A DNA stretch of 64,000 nt, taken from contig OX388305.1 in the NCBI GenBank assembly GCA_947579605.1, forward strand, positions 21,651,542 through 21,715,541, in the 5' to 3' direction. Shown piece after piece: positions 37,701 through 50,801 of this stretch. Source of the stretch: Athripsodes cinereus. Taxonomy: Eukaryota; Arthropoda; Insecta; Trichoptera; Leptoceridae. Under the pieces are notes generated by a model, which did not search any database, was not told the DNA's origin, and saw only the letters and a list, made by a program, of their open reading frames with translations. Numbering within the stretch: position 1 is the stretch's first letter; each line of letters begins with the position of its first letter. The position numbers were made by a program, and so were the translations under genes.

Positions 37701-40700
37701 TTCAGTTTTTTTTTAAAACATGGAGCTCAGAAAGTGACTGAGGTGTCATCTGATTCAAAGATCATAATGTACAGTTTGTATTGGACCCTTTTGCCTACTC
37801 TTAGCCATAATAACCTTCCCATGGTGTGATGTGACAACCCTTATCCTCAAGGAAAATAAGTCTAGCAGCACCGTTGAATGCCATTTAAAGGCAGTTTAGT
37901 TGGAACTGGAATGTAGACAAGGATGTGCATTTTTTATTCAATACGTAAGGAGTCTTCGTTAGTAATAGAGATAAATCTTTAGTGTTCATATTTTTCTTCT
38001 TTATAGCTCTTTTGCCTTCATAAAAATCGCGATTTTTACTAAGTAAATAATCTCACATAGGATCTTCAAAATCATTAAATAACCTTGATATTTAGATAGA
38101 TAGCCTACACACTTTCACAGCTCAAATTTCAAGTTTCTAAAACGTTATATAGGAATAGAGACGTAAACAACATCGGAAATAACCTCTTTGAAAACATAAA
38201 AGTAAAAAAAAAACATCGACTTTATGATGCCACTCATTGTGCTTCTAAAAAATAAAACCATTCTATATATTCTATATTCTTAATTTCCTGGATGAAACAA
38301 CCTTTTTGAATAAAAGCGGATGTAATTCTTATATAAAATAAAGTTTTGTATTGACCAGACAATTAGTTAGCGTTCCACACTAAATTTGTATTTAATTAAA
38401 TTTATAATTCTTCCTTCAGTGATAAAAATCATGATTAATTATAAATAAAATATGTCGGAAACAGATGGCTTCAAATAGAATGAAAAAATGAGTCACTAAG
38501 AGAGTATATGAATAAAAGTATTTTAAATTTATTTTTACCAGTGTAAATATATAACATTTATGATAGGAAAACAGAGTACGCGTGTAGGTGGTAACACATA
38601 GCTTAATGCTTAAGGATACTACCCTTCCTGTTCATGTCGCGCTGTAAATCAGAATGAAAGATGAAATACCCATTTCAAAATAGAAAACCATTATGTAGGT
38701 GGTACATCTTGCATAAAATTTATTTTGTTTTACCAGCCATATGTGGCTAGGAATAGAAGTTGAAATTTAGATAGGACATTTTACCCGTGGACATTCAAAT
38801 AACATACTTGAGCGATATTACCCGCTAAGGTAGTACATACCATTGAGACAATTCACGTGATGAAGGAAACCGAATGAATCTCATTAAAAGTAAACGGTTA
38901 AACAATTTTCTATTTTTACTGGGTAGACACAACCGAGTAAAACTATAATACAATCGGAATGTAAAATAGGCATTTATTAAAATAAAAAAGAATTTTTCAC
39001 AATATTTTATTATTTATTTACAACTTTTGAATGAAAACTAATATCAAGATTGACTTTTAAGAACCTGCATACATAAGTACTGACAGAAAATAGCTCATAA
39101 GTTATTTCAGGAAAGAATTAAGAACCTACATAAGTAGTGACAGAAAATAGCTCGTAAGTAATTTCAGGAAAAAAATAACAAACATTTTTTAAGAATATCA
39201 GCCCAGAGATCGATATGGGTTATCCCAGAGAAAGTCAATAAGAACAGGTGTCAACAGTACGTTGTTGAAAACTAAGTTTAGAGTAGACAAATATTAAGTA
39301 AGAAGCAGCAATAAACAAAGGTCTCTGGATTTTTTTTTAAATAATATGGTCTTGGAAATGATATATCGATATATTTACATGCAGTAAACATTGTATAATA
39401 TTTTTATACCAATTGGTTTAAGTATGCGTATTTTTATTCGAGGTAAAGTAATTTATTTTTGTGACTAAATTTTCCGCAACACGCTTAACAAGTTACTGTT
39501 GTAAAATGTTTAATATAAAGGGTACAATTTCTTTTCAATAGACCTGTGGTATCCTTTGGCTTATCTCTGAAAGGTTCCAAGCATTTAAAAAAAAACAGGA
39601 ACTTTTTCTAAACTAAAAACAGGTTGTAAAGGTATATGGTAAGGAAGGTAATTGAATTTTTTCATAGCACCTAAATAGTTACTTTGTTTAGCAATGTTTA
39701 ATGTGAAGTGGCCTTATTTTTTTCATCTTACCGTTTCAATTCCTAATATCATTTTTTTATATAAATATTCGCTTAGTAAAAGGACTGAACTCCTTAATGG
39801 TAAAAAAAGATCGAACTAAAAGTTATGCTGACATTTTCAGCATAGACTTCATTAAAATTTTATTTGAAATATTCCAGGTCTTGACTACTATTTACTTCAA
39901 AATTTAACGAACTAAAGATACATGAATTATAATAATATATTATGGTCTTAAGTTAAGGTAGTCAAACCAGTATTGTTTTTTTTCGTCGACTAGATCAACG
40001 GCCCGATCTCTTTCAAAATACCCCGCTCCTATTTATAACAACTGATTGTAATGAATGTCTCGTGAATAAGTCATTTCAGCTATTGCAGAGTTGCTCTGAA
40101 TGGATAACACTTGATTTATAGTGAAAAAAAAATACTAATTCATATTCTATAAATCAATATTGAAAATATACTGAGTAGACATATACAGTCGATGCTTAGA
40201 GAAAAAACGTAAATACGAGTATAACAAAGTTGAGTTCAGAAAATCATTGTTTAAAAAGCTAAATTCTTAATTTTATGTCGACAACACAAGCGGGATAATA
40301 AACATAAATAAGAGATAAAGCTGTGTTTTTTCTGATTCATTATCCTTGTTAGAAGTTAGTTAAGTACATCTTCTAAAGTCTACAATCGTCATTTGTGAAG
40401 AACATTTATAAAGAACTTAATTTAATATTAATGCGTATCGCAGTGGACATATTATTCCTAAATAAATAAGAAAAAAAAGTGATCAATTTGAAAATTTAGG
40501 AATAATATTTTTTTATACTTCTGATAAAAAAAAAGTTAATAATACTCAAATGTGAATTAAATTAATCATACCTATTTACTAATTCGAGTCAACACATGCT
40601 TTGAAGGACTCTTCTTATATTGGATTTCATTTCATCTTAAAAATATTTCGTTCAGTAAAAGAATGGAACTTGAATGTCACTCTTCTTACGTCACATTCTG

Positions 40701-41680
40701 AGTAAATAGGTATTTGTGAATAATAAAAACACTTGAATTATCTAAAAAAAACAATTAAGATACAAAAGTGCACATTTCTGTAAATTTCGTGTTCCTGATT
40801 TTTTAAGGATATTTAGAGCGTTAGTTGAACAGTTTTAAGTAATAACATATTATATTGAGAATAAAGAAATACAAATAAGAAATTAAAATTTAACACACTT
40901 TGGTTTAATAAGTTTTCTGTCTGGAATAAATCGAAAGCAATCTAATAACTTAGAATATTGAGTTTGAGTTTTTTAATCGGAGACAATGAGGTAGTCATTA
41001 CTTTTTATTTGATCTTATTTTATAATCTCACTCAAACATTATTTACACATAAAAATAATTCTTATTAGGTACTTGATTACGGGCTAAATAATACATTTTA
41101 TAAAATGAAAAAATAACACGCTCTAAGGCTATATGAATAATAATATTATGATATTAAATCGCAACAAAAACACGTGTATTTAAAACCAGCAGTTTATAAT
41201 TAAATAATATAAGCTACATTTGTGTACGTAATAAAATTATCAAGCAGAAATAATTGAAGACGATAATAATAATAAATAATTTAAATCCACGTTGAAAATA
41301 ATGATGTTTTACAAAATAATAAAATTTGCCAGCGATAAGAAAATTAAATCCATATAGCACACAGAAAGTCAGGGAAAGTTCGTTGCTACCTACCTACATA
41401 CTCTTACTACTAATCTATGATGATGTTATTGAATTACATTAGCCTAGTAGTTTGCTGAGAACGCTCAGATTCTTATTAACTGTAATTATTTAAACGTTAC
41501 TTTACGAGTTTTGCAATTGTTAAACTGTCTCTAACAGTTATATAATTATGAATATGAGAATTTTTCATTAATTCAATTTGACTGTTAGACTGCAAGACTT
41601 CAGTTTTTAGAGTCTCCGCTAAATTAATAATAATTAAATATGCTCCATTTTGAAGTATATAAATACGAACGAAATTAAAG
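37701..41680. other. AT-rich stretch, no gene seen
   Basis: About 4 kb without a recognisable gene or mobile element, apart from the small tandem duplication at 39.1 kb. Confidence 0.55.
39058..39174. repeat. Two-copy tandem repeat, ~60-bp unit
   Basis: Copies at 39058-39118 and 39119-39174 share TAAGAACCT, GACAGAAAATAGCTC and ATTTCAGGAAA, with a few substitutions and a 5-base length difference. It is an older duplication than the 219-bp one. Confidence 0.85.
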
Positions 41681-41825
41681 TATGCTATACTATACCATCA
41701 CTGCATATACCCAAAGTGGGGTAGCCAGCGGAACAACTGCACGTAATAAACATATAGATTGTTCTCTCTGTGCCAATAAAAAAATAAGACATCCAAAATA
41801 GGCGGTATGCTCCATCGCTAAATTA
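41681..41825 (-). repeat. Family X 3'-half fragment with (TATAG)n-type end
   Basis: TATGCTATACTATACCATCA, CTGCATATACCCAAAGTGGG, GTAGCCAGCGGAAC, GTGCCAATAAAAAAATAAGA and CTCCATCGCTAAATT follow the antisense family order. The outer TGCTATACTATAC string is also present at the end of the 62.8 kb copy, so it belongs to the element. The match stops where the tRNA-like SINE at 41829 begins. Confidence 0.7.
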
Positions 41826-41828
41826 TAG

Positions 41829-41990
41829 AGTTCGTCGGTAGCCTGGAGGTAGAGTCTCGGCCTTCATAACAAGGGGTCCGTGGTTCGATCCCAGGTGCCG
41901 GCAAACTCCCCTTTCACGGCACAAGCTTTTAGCTTAGTGTGAAAGGTGTATAAGCTTGTGGAATGCCTATTTTTTTCGGGGGCTCCACGA
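41829..41990 (+). mobile_element. tRNA-like SINE
   Basis: GTCGGTAGCCTGGAGGTAGA is A-box-like, and GGTTCGATCCC (41882-41892) is a perfect B box followed by AGGTGCCGGCAAACTCCCC. The downstream part, with CACGGCACAAGCTTTTAGC, is non-tRNA. The segment cannot close a tRNA acceptor stem, so it is a SINE and not a tRNA gene. It lies at the broken edge of a family X copy. The CTCCACGAGG near its right end resembles the 5' end of family X in antisense, so part of that could be X sequence. Confidence 0.7.
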
Positions 41991-42021
41991 GGTGGTAAAG
42001 TAGTAACTAAGTATTAAAGAG

Positions 42022-42062
42022 TTATACTACTGGCTAGCCCACTCATCTGATGCCATGATAAT
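42022..42062 (+). repeat. Possible family X end snippet
   Basis: ACTACTGGCTAGCCCACTC followed by TGATGCCATGATAA resembles the X end block. Short and diverged. Confidence 0.4.
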
Positions 42063-43578
42063 CAAGAAAGAGTTTATTATTAAAAAAATGTGAAAAACGC
42101 ACGTGGCCTTATAACGATTATCCATTAGCTAAAATTTTCTCTCTAAATGACTTGTAAATTGTCTTGCATGTACCATTACACTAACTTGAGATTTTTGATC
42201 ATGACTGTTACATGACATTAATGATTTTGTCACGAATTTATCATAATGAGGCTGTTTGAGTTCTTTGCTTTTTATAGGAAAGACACGAAGAATAGTATAA
42301 ATGTGAAATAAAAATATAGGTATTCCCAACAGTGAACTCTATTGGAAATTTATACTCTCCATCCATCCCATTAGGGATACGATGTGAGAATATTTATACC
42401 TTCAAAGTATATAATCTAACACTACATTCGTGTAAAATTTGCAAAATTATACATACGTTATTATCAATTTCCTCTATTTTGATAAGAATAATATATATTA
42501 ATTCAAAACCAAACAGCGACTCAAAAGTTATTTCTAACATAAATTATTCGCGAGTTTCAAAATCGATAAGGATTTGAATTAATTAAACCACAAATACGAT
42601 TTGTCTCTTTCAGAATGCTTAATGTAAAATATTAATTCACGAACCTGGTTAGACAAACACAACTACCAACCCATGCTACTGTATATAAATAACATTAAGT
42701 AAGTTCAACAAGAGAAACTCCTAGAGGGTGTGAATTTTAAAGGCTTCATGATGAGCTTGCGAGAACTACGTTGTATTGAATATTATATATTTCAATACAT
42801 ATTCAATAGGTATACTTTGAAGCGTCCACATAGAACAACAAATTACACTGTTAGTGGTCTATTAATAAAAAGAAATGAAAATGAGTTTTTACATAGAAAA
42901 CAATAAGTAGAGTCAAAACAACACAGCAAAATATAAATTACAAGAACATCGAGCATAATTTTTTTGGAGTTCTGAAAAATTAACAAGGAATCGCTACGCA
43001 TGCAAATCACAAAGTGTTGTAGCTGACGTATCAAGGAATAATAATATTACCAACATAATATAATTAATTGTGTATTGTCGCGCTATAAACTTATGTTAAA
43101 TTATTGGTAGGTACACATAAAACCACGAATATTTATACCTGCGTATTGTTATAAATAATGAAAAACAGTTTGTGTATTGAGAAGCAAACAACTCTTTCAA
43201 GAACTGAGTAAGTTAAATAAATAATTTATCTCATTCGTAAAGTAAGAATAACATGAGAAGAAAGTTTTGTATTAAGTCTATGTTGAAAGTGTTGAAGCAA
43301 GCCTGCATTATTATGATTGTTAAATCTTAAATGTTTGATGTAATAAAACAACATAACAAAGTGAGAACTCATACAAAAAAGTTGGAAAAGTGACGACATA
43401 GTTGTCTGAACTAAATTAATTGAAAATGTCGGTTAATTATTACTTGGTGGACAAATTGCAATCTGACTTAAATCTTTGAGGGGTGAATTATTTCGTATAA
43501 AGTAAATATTATGGTTTCGCAAATGAATTTTCTATAATTGAAATAAAAGTAAGTACATTATATTTATGTTTATATGGA
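42063..43578. other. AT-rich stretch, no gene seen
   Basis: No gene or repeat that I can support. Confidence 0.55.
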
Positions 43579-44308
43579 ATATTTATTTATTTATTTATTT
43601 AAACACAATATATGGCAATTGCCTTTATAAGTATACAGATAAACTTTATAATATCACACAATCATTCAACACATGTACAAAAATGTAAAAACAAACAAAA
43701 CATAGCCATACTCCAGTTCAAGTCAAAAAATAAAAATGAAAACTTAAATACAAATACAATAAATTCATTAAAAGAGAAATTTTAGTCACTAGTCAAGATA
43801 TTAAAAAAAAAAAACAAAAATACATGAACATAGGAAAATCCACTAGGTCTGATCTGAAAGAAGCGATTCTATTATTTTAAACTTATATTCTAACAGAGAT
43901 GTGCCAAATACGTCTACAACATCCGCATATTTGTTTCCAAGACGTTGCAATCTGTTGACAGATGAGTTAAAATCATAAGAAGTGCTGGAACTATTAAAAT
44001 AAAAAGGTAAAGCCTATCGAGTAGCCCTTATGGGAACATGAAAATTTAACTTCAACAATATATCTGGACAGTCAAGATTCCCGTGAATTATTTTGTAAAA
44101 AAATCAAACCACAAAGTACTCTTCTCTCAGTCAGCCCCAACAGACTCAAATGGTTCAATATTGAACTGTAACACATCTCCTCCATAGGGATACCTAATCT
44201 ATAATTTATATGTCTAAGAAATCTATGCTCCACCCTGCTCAAATTAGTTTTATGAATCTCAAAACAAGGACTCCAAACAGATGAGTTGTATTCCAAAATA
44301 ATACTGGA
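43579..44308 (-). pseudogene. LINE-C (CR1/Jockey-like) 3' end with (AAAT)n tail
   Basis: The minus strand reads SIILEYNSSVWSP, LSRVEHRFLRHINYRL and LLGLTERRVLCGLIFLQN. After one frameshift it continues with DCPDILLKLNFHVPIRATR, a stop, then SSVNRLQRLGNKYADVVDVF and KFKIIESLLSDQT, ending at a stop near 43843. The order (LEY...VWSP, E..Q..FL, LL.L..RR, then a NF.VP segment) is the standard C-terminus of Jockey/CR1-like reverse transcriptases. A 240-base 3' UTR then ends in (AAAT)n at 43579-43600. The same UTR occurs at 61.7-61.9 kb. Confidence 0.85.
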
Positions 44309-44484
44309 ATATAAACATAATATTATATGTACTTACTTTAATTTCACATGCACATTTGTAAACATAAATTTAGATCGCGTACACATGGCATCAATAATCT
44401 CGTGACTGTGGGTTGGAAGCGTCTAATTTTGGGTCAGATGCCATTCCGTGGCGATACGGAATTCTAAATATAATAATATGAAAA

Positions 44485-44545
44485 AGAAAGTCTGGCTGGC
44501 GGGCTGTTCCTGCTGTGGATAATACCGTGATGTTTAGTAGTAGTT
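44485..44545 (+). repeat. Family X 3'-end fragment
   Basis: GAAAGTCTGGCTGGCGGGCT and GGATAATACCGTGATG parallel the X end block. Diverged. Confidence 0.45.
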
Positions 44546-45229
44546 GACTAATATTAATGAAATAAAATATCCTTGCATTGAGCAATGCCGAATATTTTTT
44601 CTACAAATTGTCAAGATTAAGGATCTTTGCTAAGCGTACCTACATAATGAAAATATGTTTATAAATTTCATTCAAGGATGATTTCAAAACAACGATCTTG
44701 AGCTCGTAATAATATCAGCACGTAAATATACTAAAGCTATAAACGCACAGAGGCACAGGACCCAATAGAACTGTACAGCATTATTTCATTACTAAGTATT
44801 ATTATTTGTATTAATTACAGTACCTGACTATTCCCTCTAATATAATACTTCAATTAAGTAAAGTTATTATGTTTGGGAAATCTTTAACTTTGATAAAGGT
44901 AATCAAATAGTTATAATTATGTACATTAAATAACTCTGTGTTTTCTATAAATATATTACTTGAACCACATTCCTAACTCTCTTCAAGGTTGTACCTACCT
45001 TCATTATCAAATTATGTACTGTCAAAATTTGAGTATAATTTTGGCAATACATTTTTGCATTGTTCACAATTGATCAAAGAGTACCTATTGTTCTTTCTTT
45101 TAAACATAACATCATAAAATAAGGTATTTTGTCAACAAGATGAGTTGTATACAGTTCATACCAATAAAGATGAAAAGAAATTAAAATGAACAAAGTGTAT
45201 AGTAATTTTACCAGTGACCTTTTTAATTT
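44546..45229. other. AT-rich stretch, no gene seen
   Basis: No gene or repeat that I can support. Confidence 0.5.
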
Positions 45230-46062
45230 GCAGCAAGTTTTGGTGCTGTGATCAACAGCATAAGGTATGCTGATGATACAGTCATCTTGGCAGAGAGTAT
45301 ACATGCATGACCTCCAAGAGTTACTAAATAGTGTAGATGTAGCTGAATATGAATTGGGCCTATCTATAAATGCCAGCAAAACCAAATGGATGAAATTTGG
45401 ACGGTTGGATTACTCAGAATCATGCTTTCAGTTAAAGGTCATAAATATTGAGAAGGTGGGCTAATTCAAACACCTTGGCAGTATGATAACGCAGTTTCTT
45501 GACCCGGATACTGAAGTAAAGTACAGAATTGAGACAGCTCGTTCTGTATTTAACGAGATTGCTCTATTGCAACGACAATCTTAATCTGAAACTTCGACAG
45601 AGACTCGTTAAGTCCTATGTATGATCTGTATTGTTGTACAGCTCTGAAACCAGGACCATAAAAATGAATACAAGGAATGGCTTGGAAGCATTTGAAATGT
45701 GGCTTCATAGAAGAATGATTTGTACTCTTAAGACTGATAGGGTCACAAATGTAGAGGTGTTGAAAAAAGCTGGAATGGACAGAGAACTCCTGTTGGATGT
45801 CAAAATGCGTAAGATCTCGTATCTAGGTCATAGAATGCACGAAGAAAAGTACAAAATATTGCGTTTGATTATGACAGGCAAAATAGAGGGACGTCGGGGG
45901 GGCTGGCGCAGGCAAACATCGTGGCTGTGCAATATATGAAATCGGACTAGAATGAGAGGCGTGGAGGAGTTGTTCCAGACAGCGCAGGACCAAGAAGCTT
46001 ATGCCATAGTGATCGCTAACGTAAGGGAGAACCTGACAAGGCACCTACAGAAGAAGATATAA
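45230..46062 (+). pseudogene. RTE-like LINE reverse-transcriptase 3' half, frameshifted
   Basis: The first frame reads FGAVINSIRYADDTVILAES, carrying the catalytic YADD motif of the reverse-transcriptase palm. After a shift it continues LQELLNSVDVAEYELGLSIN and ASKTKWMKFGR. Past an in-frame stop comes FKHLGSMITQFLDPDTEVKY. After another shift come SSETRTIKMNTRNGLEAFEM, DRVTNVEVLKKAG and YLGHRMHEEKYKILRLI. Beyond a further stop is ELFQTAQDQEAYAIVIANVR, to a terminal stop at 46060-46062. The endonuclease and N-terminal palm are missing. Motif order and the C-terminal H..RMI...DRVTN.EVL block suggest the RTE clade. At least two frameshifts and several stops show it is long dead. Confidence 0.85.
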
Positions 46063-47184
46063 AACACACTATCACATGCAAAAATTAACAGTATTCTAAT
46101 TTTTACCTTTTAATTTTTTTTTATATTAAAATGACCACACACACACAAAGATAACGCACCAACCTCAATTTCAATGAAAATTATATCGTATACGTAAATA
46201 AAAAAAAGTGAAAAAGTATTAATATATGTATAATTTATAAAGTAACTTGAAAACGGCTTAACAACGTAAATTCAACATAACCTAAAAATAGGAACGAAAT
46301 TGATCGAAACAGTCGGTAGGTACTGCCTACCTTTGTTTTAATGATAATTGGTGGATACTGGTAAATACATTGAATAAACCCCAGGGTCTCTTAAGCTTAA
46401 TATTATAAATACATTTCCTAATCACGTAGGTACATAAGTACATCTAAAACAATATGAAGTGTAACGAAATCTCCATTATGAATTAAGAAGGCGCGTATTG
46501 AGAGCATATATATTCTGTCTGATTACAATAACTATATTTGCAATATTAAATTACTTATGAGAAAATCGTGAATCATTCAAATGAGTTGACTCATCGAATG
46601 GTACTTAATGATAACGATTCGATAAAATATACCTATTGCTTGATTGACATCACAAGCAACATAGATCGCTTCACTGAGCTGAGATTAAAAAGTAAATAAT
46701 AAATAACGGTAAATATTATCTAATAATAATTTCGCACACAATGTACATTTTATAGACGGTAACCTAAAATATAAAAATATAAATAAAAAAATTACCTAAG
46801 ATTTCAACGTCGCATGGAGAGACTTATGATGATTAAATAATTTGATTCATTTTGAGCGAGCGGACTCATTAATTTTGTATCAATTTTATCGTAAACAGCT
46901 ACAAAATATAACTTAATTTAAGCTGCGCACTTTGATAAGTATAAATTCAGGAGACATCTTAAAGAATTTCATTACAATATTATTATTCGTGATGTAAATA
47001 CAAAATATAAAATTTAACTTACATACAAAATATTATCAATGAATAAGTTTAGGACGAGACAACAATTTCTCAATATCAACGAGAAGCGGAATATTGACAT
47101 AATTTGATTTGTTACAAAATTTACAATTTAAAGTAAAGGTACCGATCCTTATTATATTTATTTGGAGATATGTTTTGAATAATA
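46063..47184. other. AT-rich stretch, no gene seen
   Basis: No gene recognised. A GGTAGG...CCTACC palindrome lies at 46315-46331. Confidence 0.5.
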
Positions 47185-47500
47185 ATGATACCTTGCTATA
47201 CCCTCCCTCACCCTGTATCGGGTTAGGCAAAGAGAACGTAGCGCCATATTGATACTTATATCCTAAAATACTTATTTCGCTACTTCCACATTCCTCCTAT
47301 TACATGCACACCGATTTCGCTAACTCAACACATGGCCGTCCTTGCAAGTTTGATTTACGTAGTCAAACCACGTAGTTCTTGGACGTTTATAATTTCTGAC
47401 ATCTATTCTTTCAGATAAATACATCCTCTTCGTCATCCTTCCATCTACCATTCGCTGCACAGGTCCAAACTATCGCGAGTTCTTTTCTGTCCATAACACT
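47185..47500 (-). pseudogene. LINE-A C-terminal remnant, diverged
   Basis: The minus strand reads VQRMVDGRMTKRMYLSERID, then RPRTTWFDYVNQTCKDGHVL. It aligns with VERMNEDRMTKKIYLAERNG, RPRIKW and HLNQILQDSH of the 55 kb copy. Several stops and shifts. An old member of the same family. Confidence 0.65.
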
Positions 47501-50500
47501 ATTCTTGCATCCGCTTATTTTTTTTAAATCTCTCTTCTACTTTCTGTGTGATCATACCTTTACTGCATTTTTGTGCTTTTTTGACCACGTTTGCATACAT
47601 AAGTGTCGCTACCAGAATGATAATTCTTGCATCATGCTCAAATACAATTACATTCATAAAATAATGTATTATGAACAAAAATCATTATTTCATTATGTTT
47701 TTCAAATCTGGCCCAGTGACATATTATTTTCACTTCCGTATTACAAAATAAACTCAAGAGCTTAATATAAGGCGTCGCCGTGACTCATAATTGAGATGAA
47801 AAAAAAATTATACGACAACCAATATCTAAAAATATATTCTACAAACGATGAAAAAAAGTTATTTTTTTAAATATATATGAAACACGGAATGAGAAAATAA
47901 AAGAAAAAAGGTATTTATTGTCTGGTATCTTAAAATAGAATGGATATTACTGCCACTCAACAAGTTTCCGAGTATCCTTAACAAAACAAGTGACTGTAAA
48001 AGTCCACTTCAAACAAAACTTAAGTCTCATGTTACTTTTTCAAAATATATTATTTTATTTATATCACTTCACTAACAACAGAAGTGTTTTAGAAATTCGA
48101 TTTGGAAAACAATATCTCTGATAATTTACATACACAACATCTTCAAATTGTGTCAATGAAATGAAGCAGTTTAAATTTATTATTCTAAAAAACGTATGCA
48201 TTTCTAAAAATACAAATACTTTCAAATTTACCAATGAGGAATGCTTACTATTTCAATTAGTTATCTGCTTCTTAAAACAAAAATGTAAATAAATCGTATG
48301 TGTACAAATGCCTACTCTTATTTTGAAGTGTAACTGTGAATGGAACTAAGACTATGAAAAGACAAATGAAATGGTAAGCAATTCTTAACATAAATGCAGT
48401 ATGAAAAAAGAGTGAAAATGAAGTGAAGGTTTATTTATTGGTAGTACTATTCTATTTTAAGATCCCCAAGGAAACAGGTAAGATAAAGTTGTAAGGAATA
48501 ATAGGTAATAAAGCCAGACTACTATTCTGTCTTAATCTCTTGGCAAACGTTCAGTCGTTGTATAATAATGAATGCTGAAAATGTATTAGTAGGTACTAGT
48601 GAACGTTACTGAAAGAGCAGAAAATCGGAAAACAATTTTCGATACAAGATTTTTATTTCGTGAAAGTATCGTATTGATGGATTGAAAACCCTCAACACCA
48701 AGTGGAATATTGTGTTTTTATTGAATATTTTAATAAATACAATATTACATAACTCACAACAGATCAAAGTTTAGTAAACGTGTGTTATTTTCAAAGGAAA
48801 CTTTGAATAAGAAATTGAAATAGATATTCTCGTTATTTTATTGAAGGATGAAAGGTAAAGTTCAATAATATTATTATAAGTATTGTTGAACTTTAAATTA
48901 GGTTATTTGGGATACCTAGAAGGCGATAATAAAGACTGAGAAATGAACATACATTTTTTTTATTGATCAAATCAAACTGAAAAGAAATTTTGTGTTCTGT
49001 CGTTGTGAAACAAAGTACATAAGGTAATATACAAGCTTCTATTGTTATGTTGGATTTCTCGCATTAAAAATGAAAAGACAAATAACTGTTTCAATATCAA
49101 CTTTTATATACAAAAAAATGCTGTCAAATCCCAATTTTAATTAACAGCGTCATTCACAAAGAAGACGATCGTTTTTGTGAAACAGATATGATATGTTTCA
49201 GTGCGAAATTTCCTGTCCGTGTCAGTGCATTGTTATTTGTGAATAGGACATAGACATGTATAAATCAACAATACGGCAATTGTATGTGGTTTATTCATGC
49301 TAAAGTGAACCAGTTTTTTATTACATACAATTTCAATTTAATTCTCTTATGTATTTTCCTTTGTAAAAATTAATCGTTTGTTGCTGTTGCTCCATTAGAT
49401 AGGTAAATGTGAAAAATGTAACACCAAAAATACTTCGAATTTTTTCAACAAATTTGAAATTTTACACTAACAGATTTATGCCTATTATTAAGAAAAGAGA
49501 TTTGATATTTATTTTCAATATAAAACGATTAAAGAAAGAAATTTGGAATAAAAGTAGTCATGAGGCAAAAATCATTTTTCAACAATCTTTAAAATCTTTA
49601 GATTTTCATTCATGTTTATCAAAAAAGCAGGAGCTACAATAAAGATTTAACGTGACTTAAATATCACCCTATTACTCCTACCTTAATGTGAATCAACGGA
49701 CAGGATCTTGATTTATCGAATCAAGAAAATCAACATTATTATTTAGATTTGTATATCATAAATAAAAAGAAAGGAATAATGATATCAATAATAAAATAAC
49801 TGAGCACCTTTATTTGAGTATTAAATGAAACATTTCAAGTCATTAAAATAATTATTTTTATCATCTTTTTTGACATCTACCTTGAGAATATATTCTTTAG
49901 AAAGGTCATACTGAAATATTTAGCAGAGTATGAGAAAAGAGAAGACAGAGCTTTTCACGAATGATTGATCACCTTATAGATCTTTATTTCAAGGGCATCC
50001 AGACTCGGACTGATTCATTGGTAGAAGCATCATAGATAATAGACCAAGAATATCGATATAAGGGAATTCTATAGACATACCAACCTAAATACTTATATTA
50101 TTAAGATATTTATGAATATAGTATTATCTTCTTATAAAATACGTCATTATTTTTAGTTGTTTTATTCGACGTTAATAGATTTTGTTTACAATAAGCTCAA
50201 TATTTAGAATTAAAATGTAATTATTTTATAGAAAGTGAAGATATATAAAAGAATATGACTATATTTTTCGTTCTGTTTACTTTAATTAGCTTACAAAAAA
50301 AGAAACCTGATAGGATAAATTTAGTGCTTTTTCTCTCTACCAAAAACAGGAGATTTATTAGAGAAACAATGTACAAAATTGCATTTTCGAGGTGCATTTT
50401 TGTTAAAAAAGACACTGGAGATCCTAAAATGAAAAATTATTCAGATAGTTAATAATTTTCTTGATGAATCAGATTTTACCCTTTATTAAATTAAAAAAAT

Positions 50501-50615
50501 GGAAGTATTTTGACATCCTGAATCTCCCAAGATAATGAATATTTTTCAAATAATTTCAAAAAAGAAATGTTATTTAGTGTATCTCAATCAAATAAAATGC
50601 GTTTTTTAAGACACT
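47501..50615. other. AT-rich stretch, no gene seen
   Basis: About 3 kb with short frames only. A small imperfect hairpin (AAAGTTCAATAAT with its near complement) lies at 48857-48894. Confidence 0.5.
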
Positions 50616-50801
50616 ATGGGGGTTATTCTGAACATTCGACCGGTTGCTTGCAAACGATAGTATTGCGTTCCATCCAACTTTTTAAACGACAGTCGAATGA
50701 GAATGTATTGTATCGTATACTCGTATGGGTGTCGCATGGCAACCGATAGTATCGAATCAGATGCAATTCGATACTGTCGTATTTTCAGAATAACACCCAT
50801 T
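50616..50801. mobile_element. MITE, about 185 bp, with GGG(T/G)GTTATTCTGA ends
   Basis: ATGGGGGTTATTCTGAACAT at the left is matched at the right by the complement of ATGGGTGTTATTCTGAAAAT. A second inverted motif, CGATAGTAT, lies inside. The block is more GC-rich and CGAT-rich than its surroundings and contains no transposase. The superfamily and target duplication cannot be fixed: the flanks share only AT. A single copy in this window. Confidence 0.7.

Noticed and set aside
41829..41905. Possible tRNA gene with a perfect B box
   Set aside because: No matching acceptor or anticodon stems, and the sequence continues into a non-tRNA SINE body.
45823..46044. 73-codon minus frame over the RTE-like element
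   Set aside because: Antisense shadow of the LINE C-terminus.
48857..48894. Imperfect hairpin considered as a microRNA precursor
   Set aside because: The stem is short with mismatches, the composition is AT-rich, and nothing else supports it.
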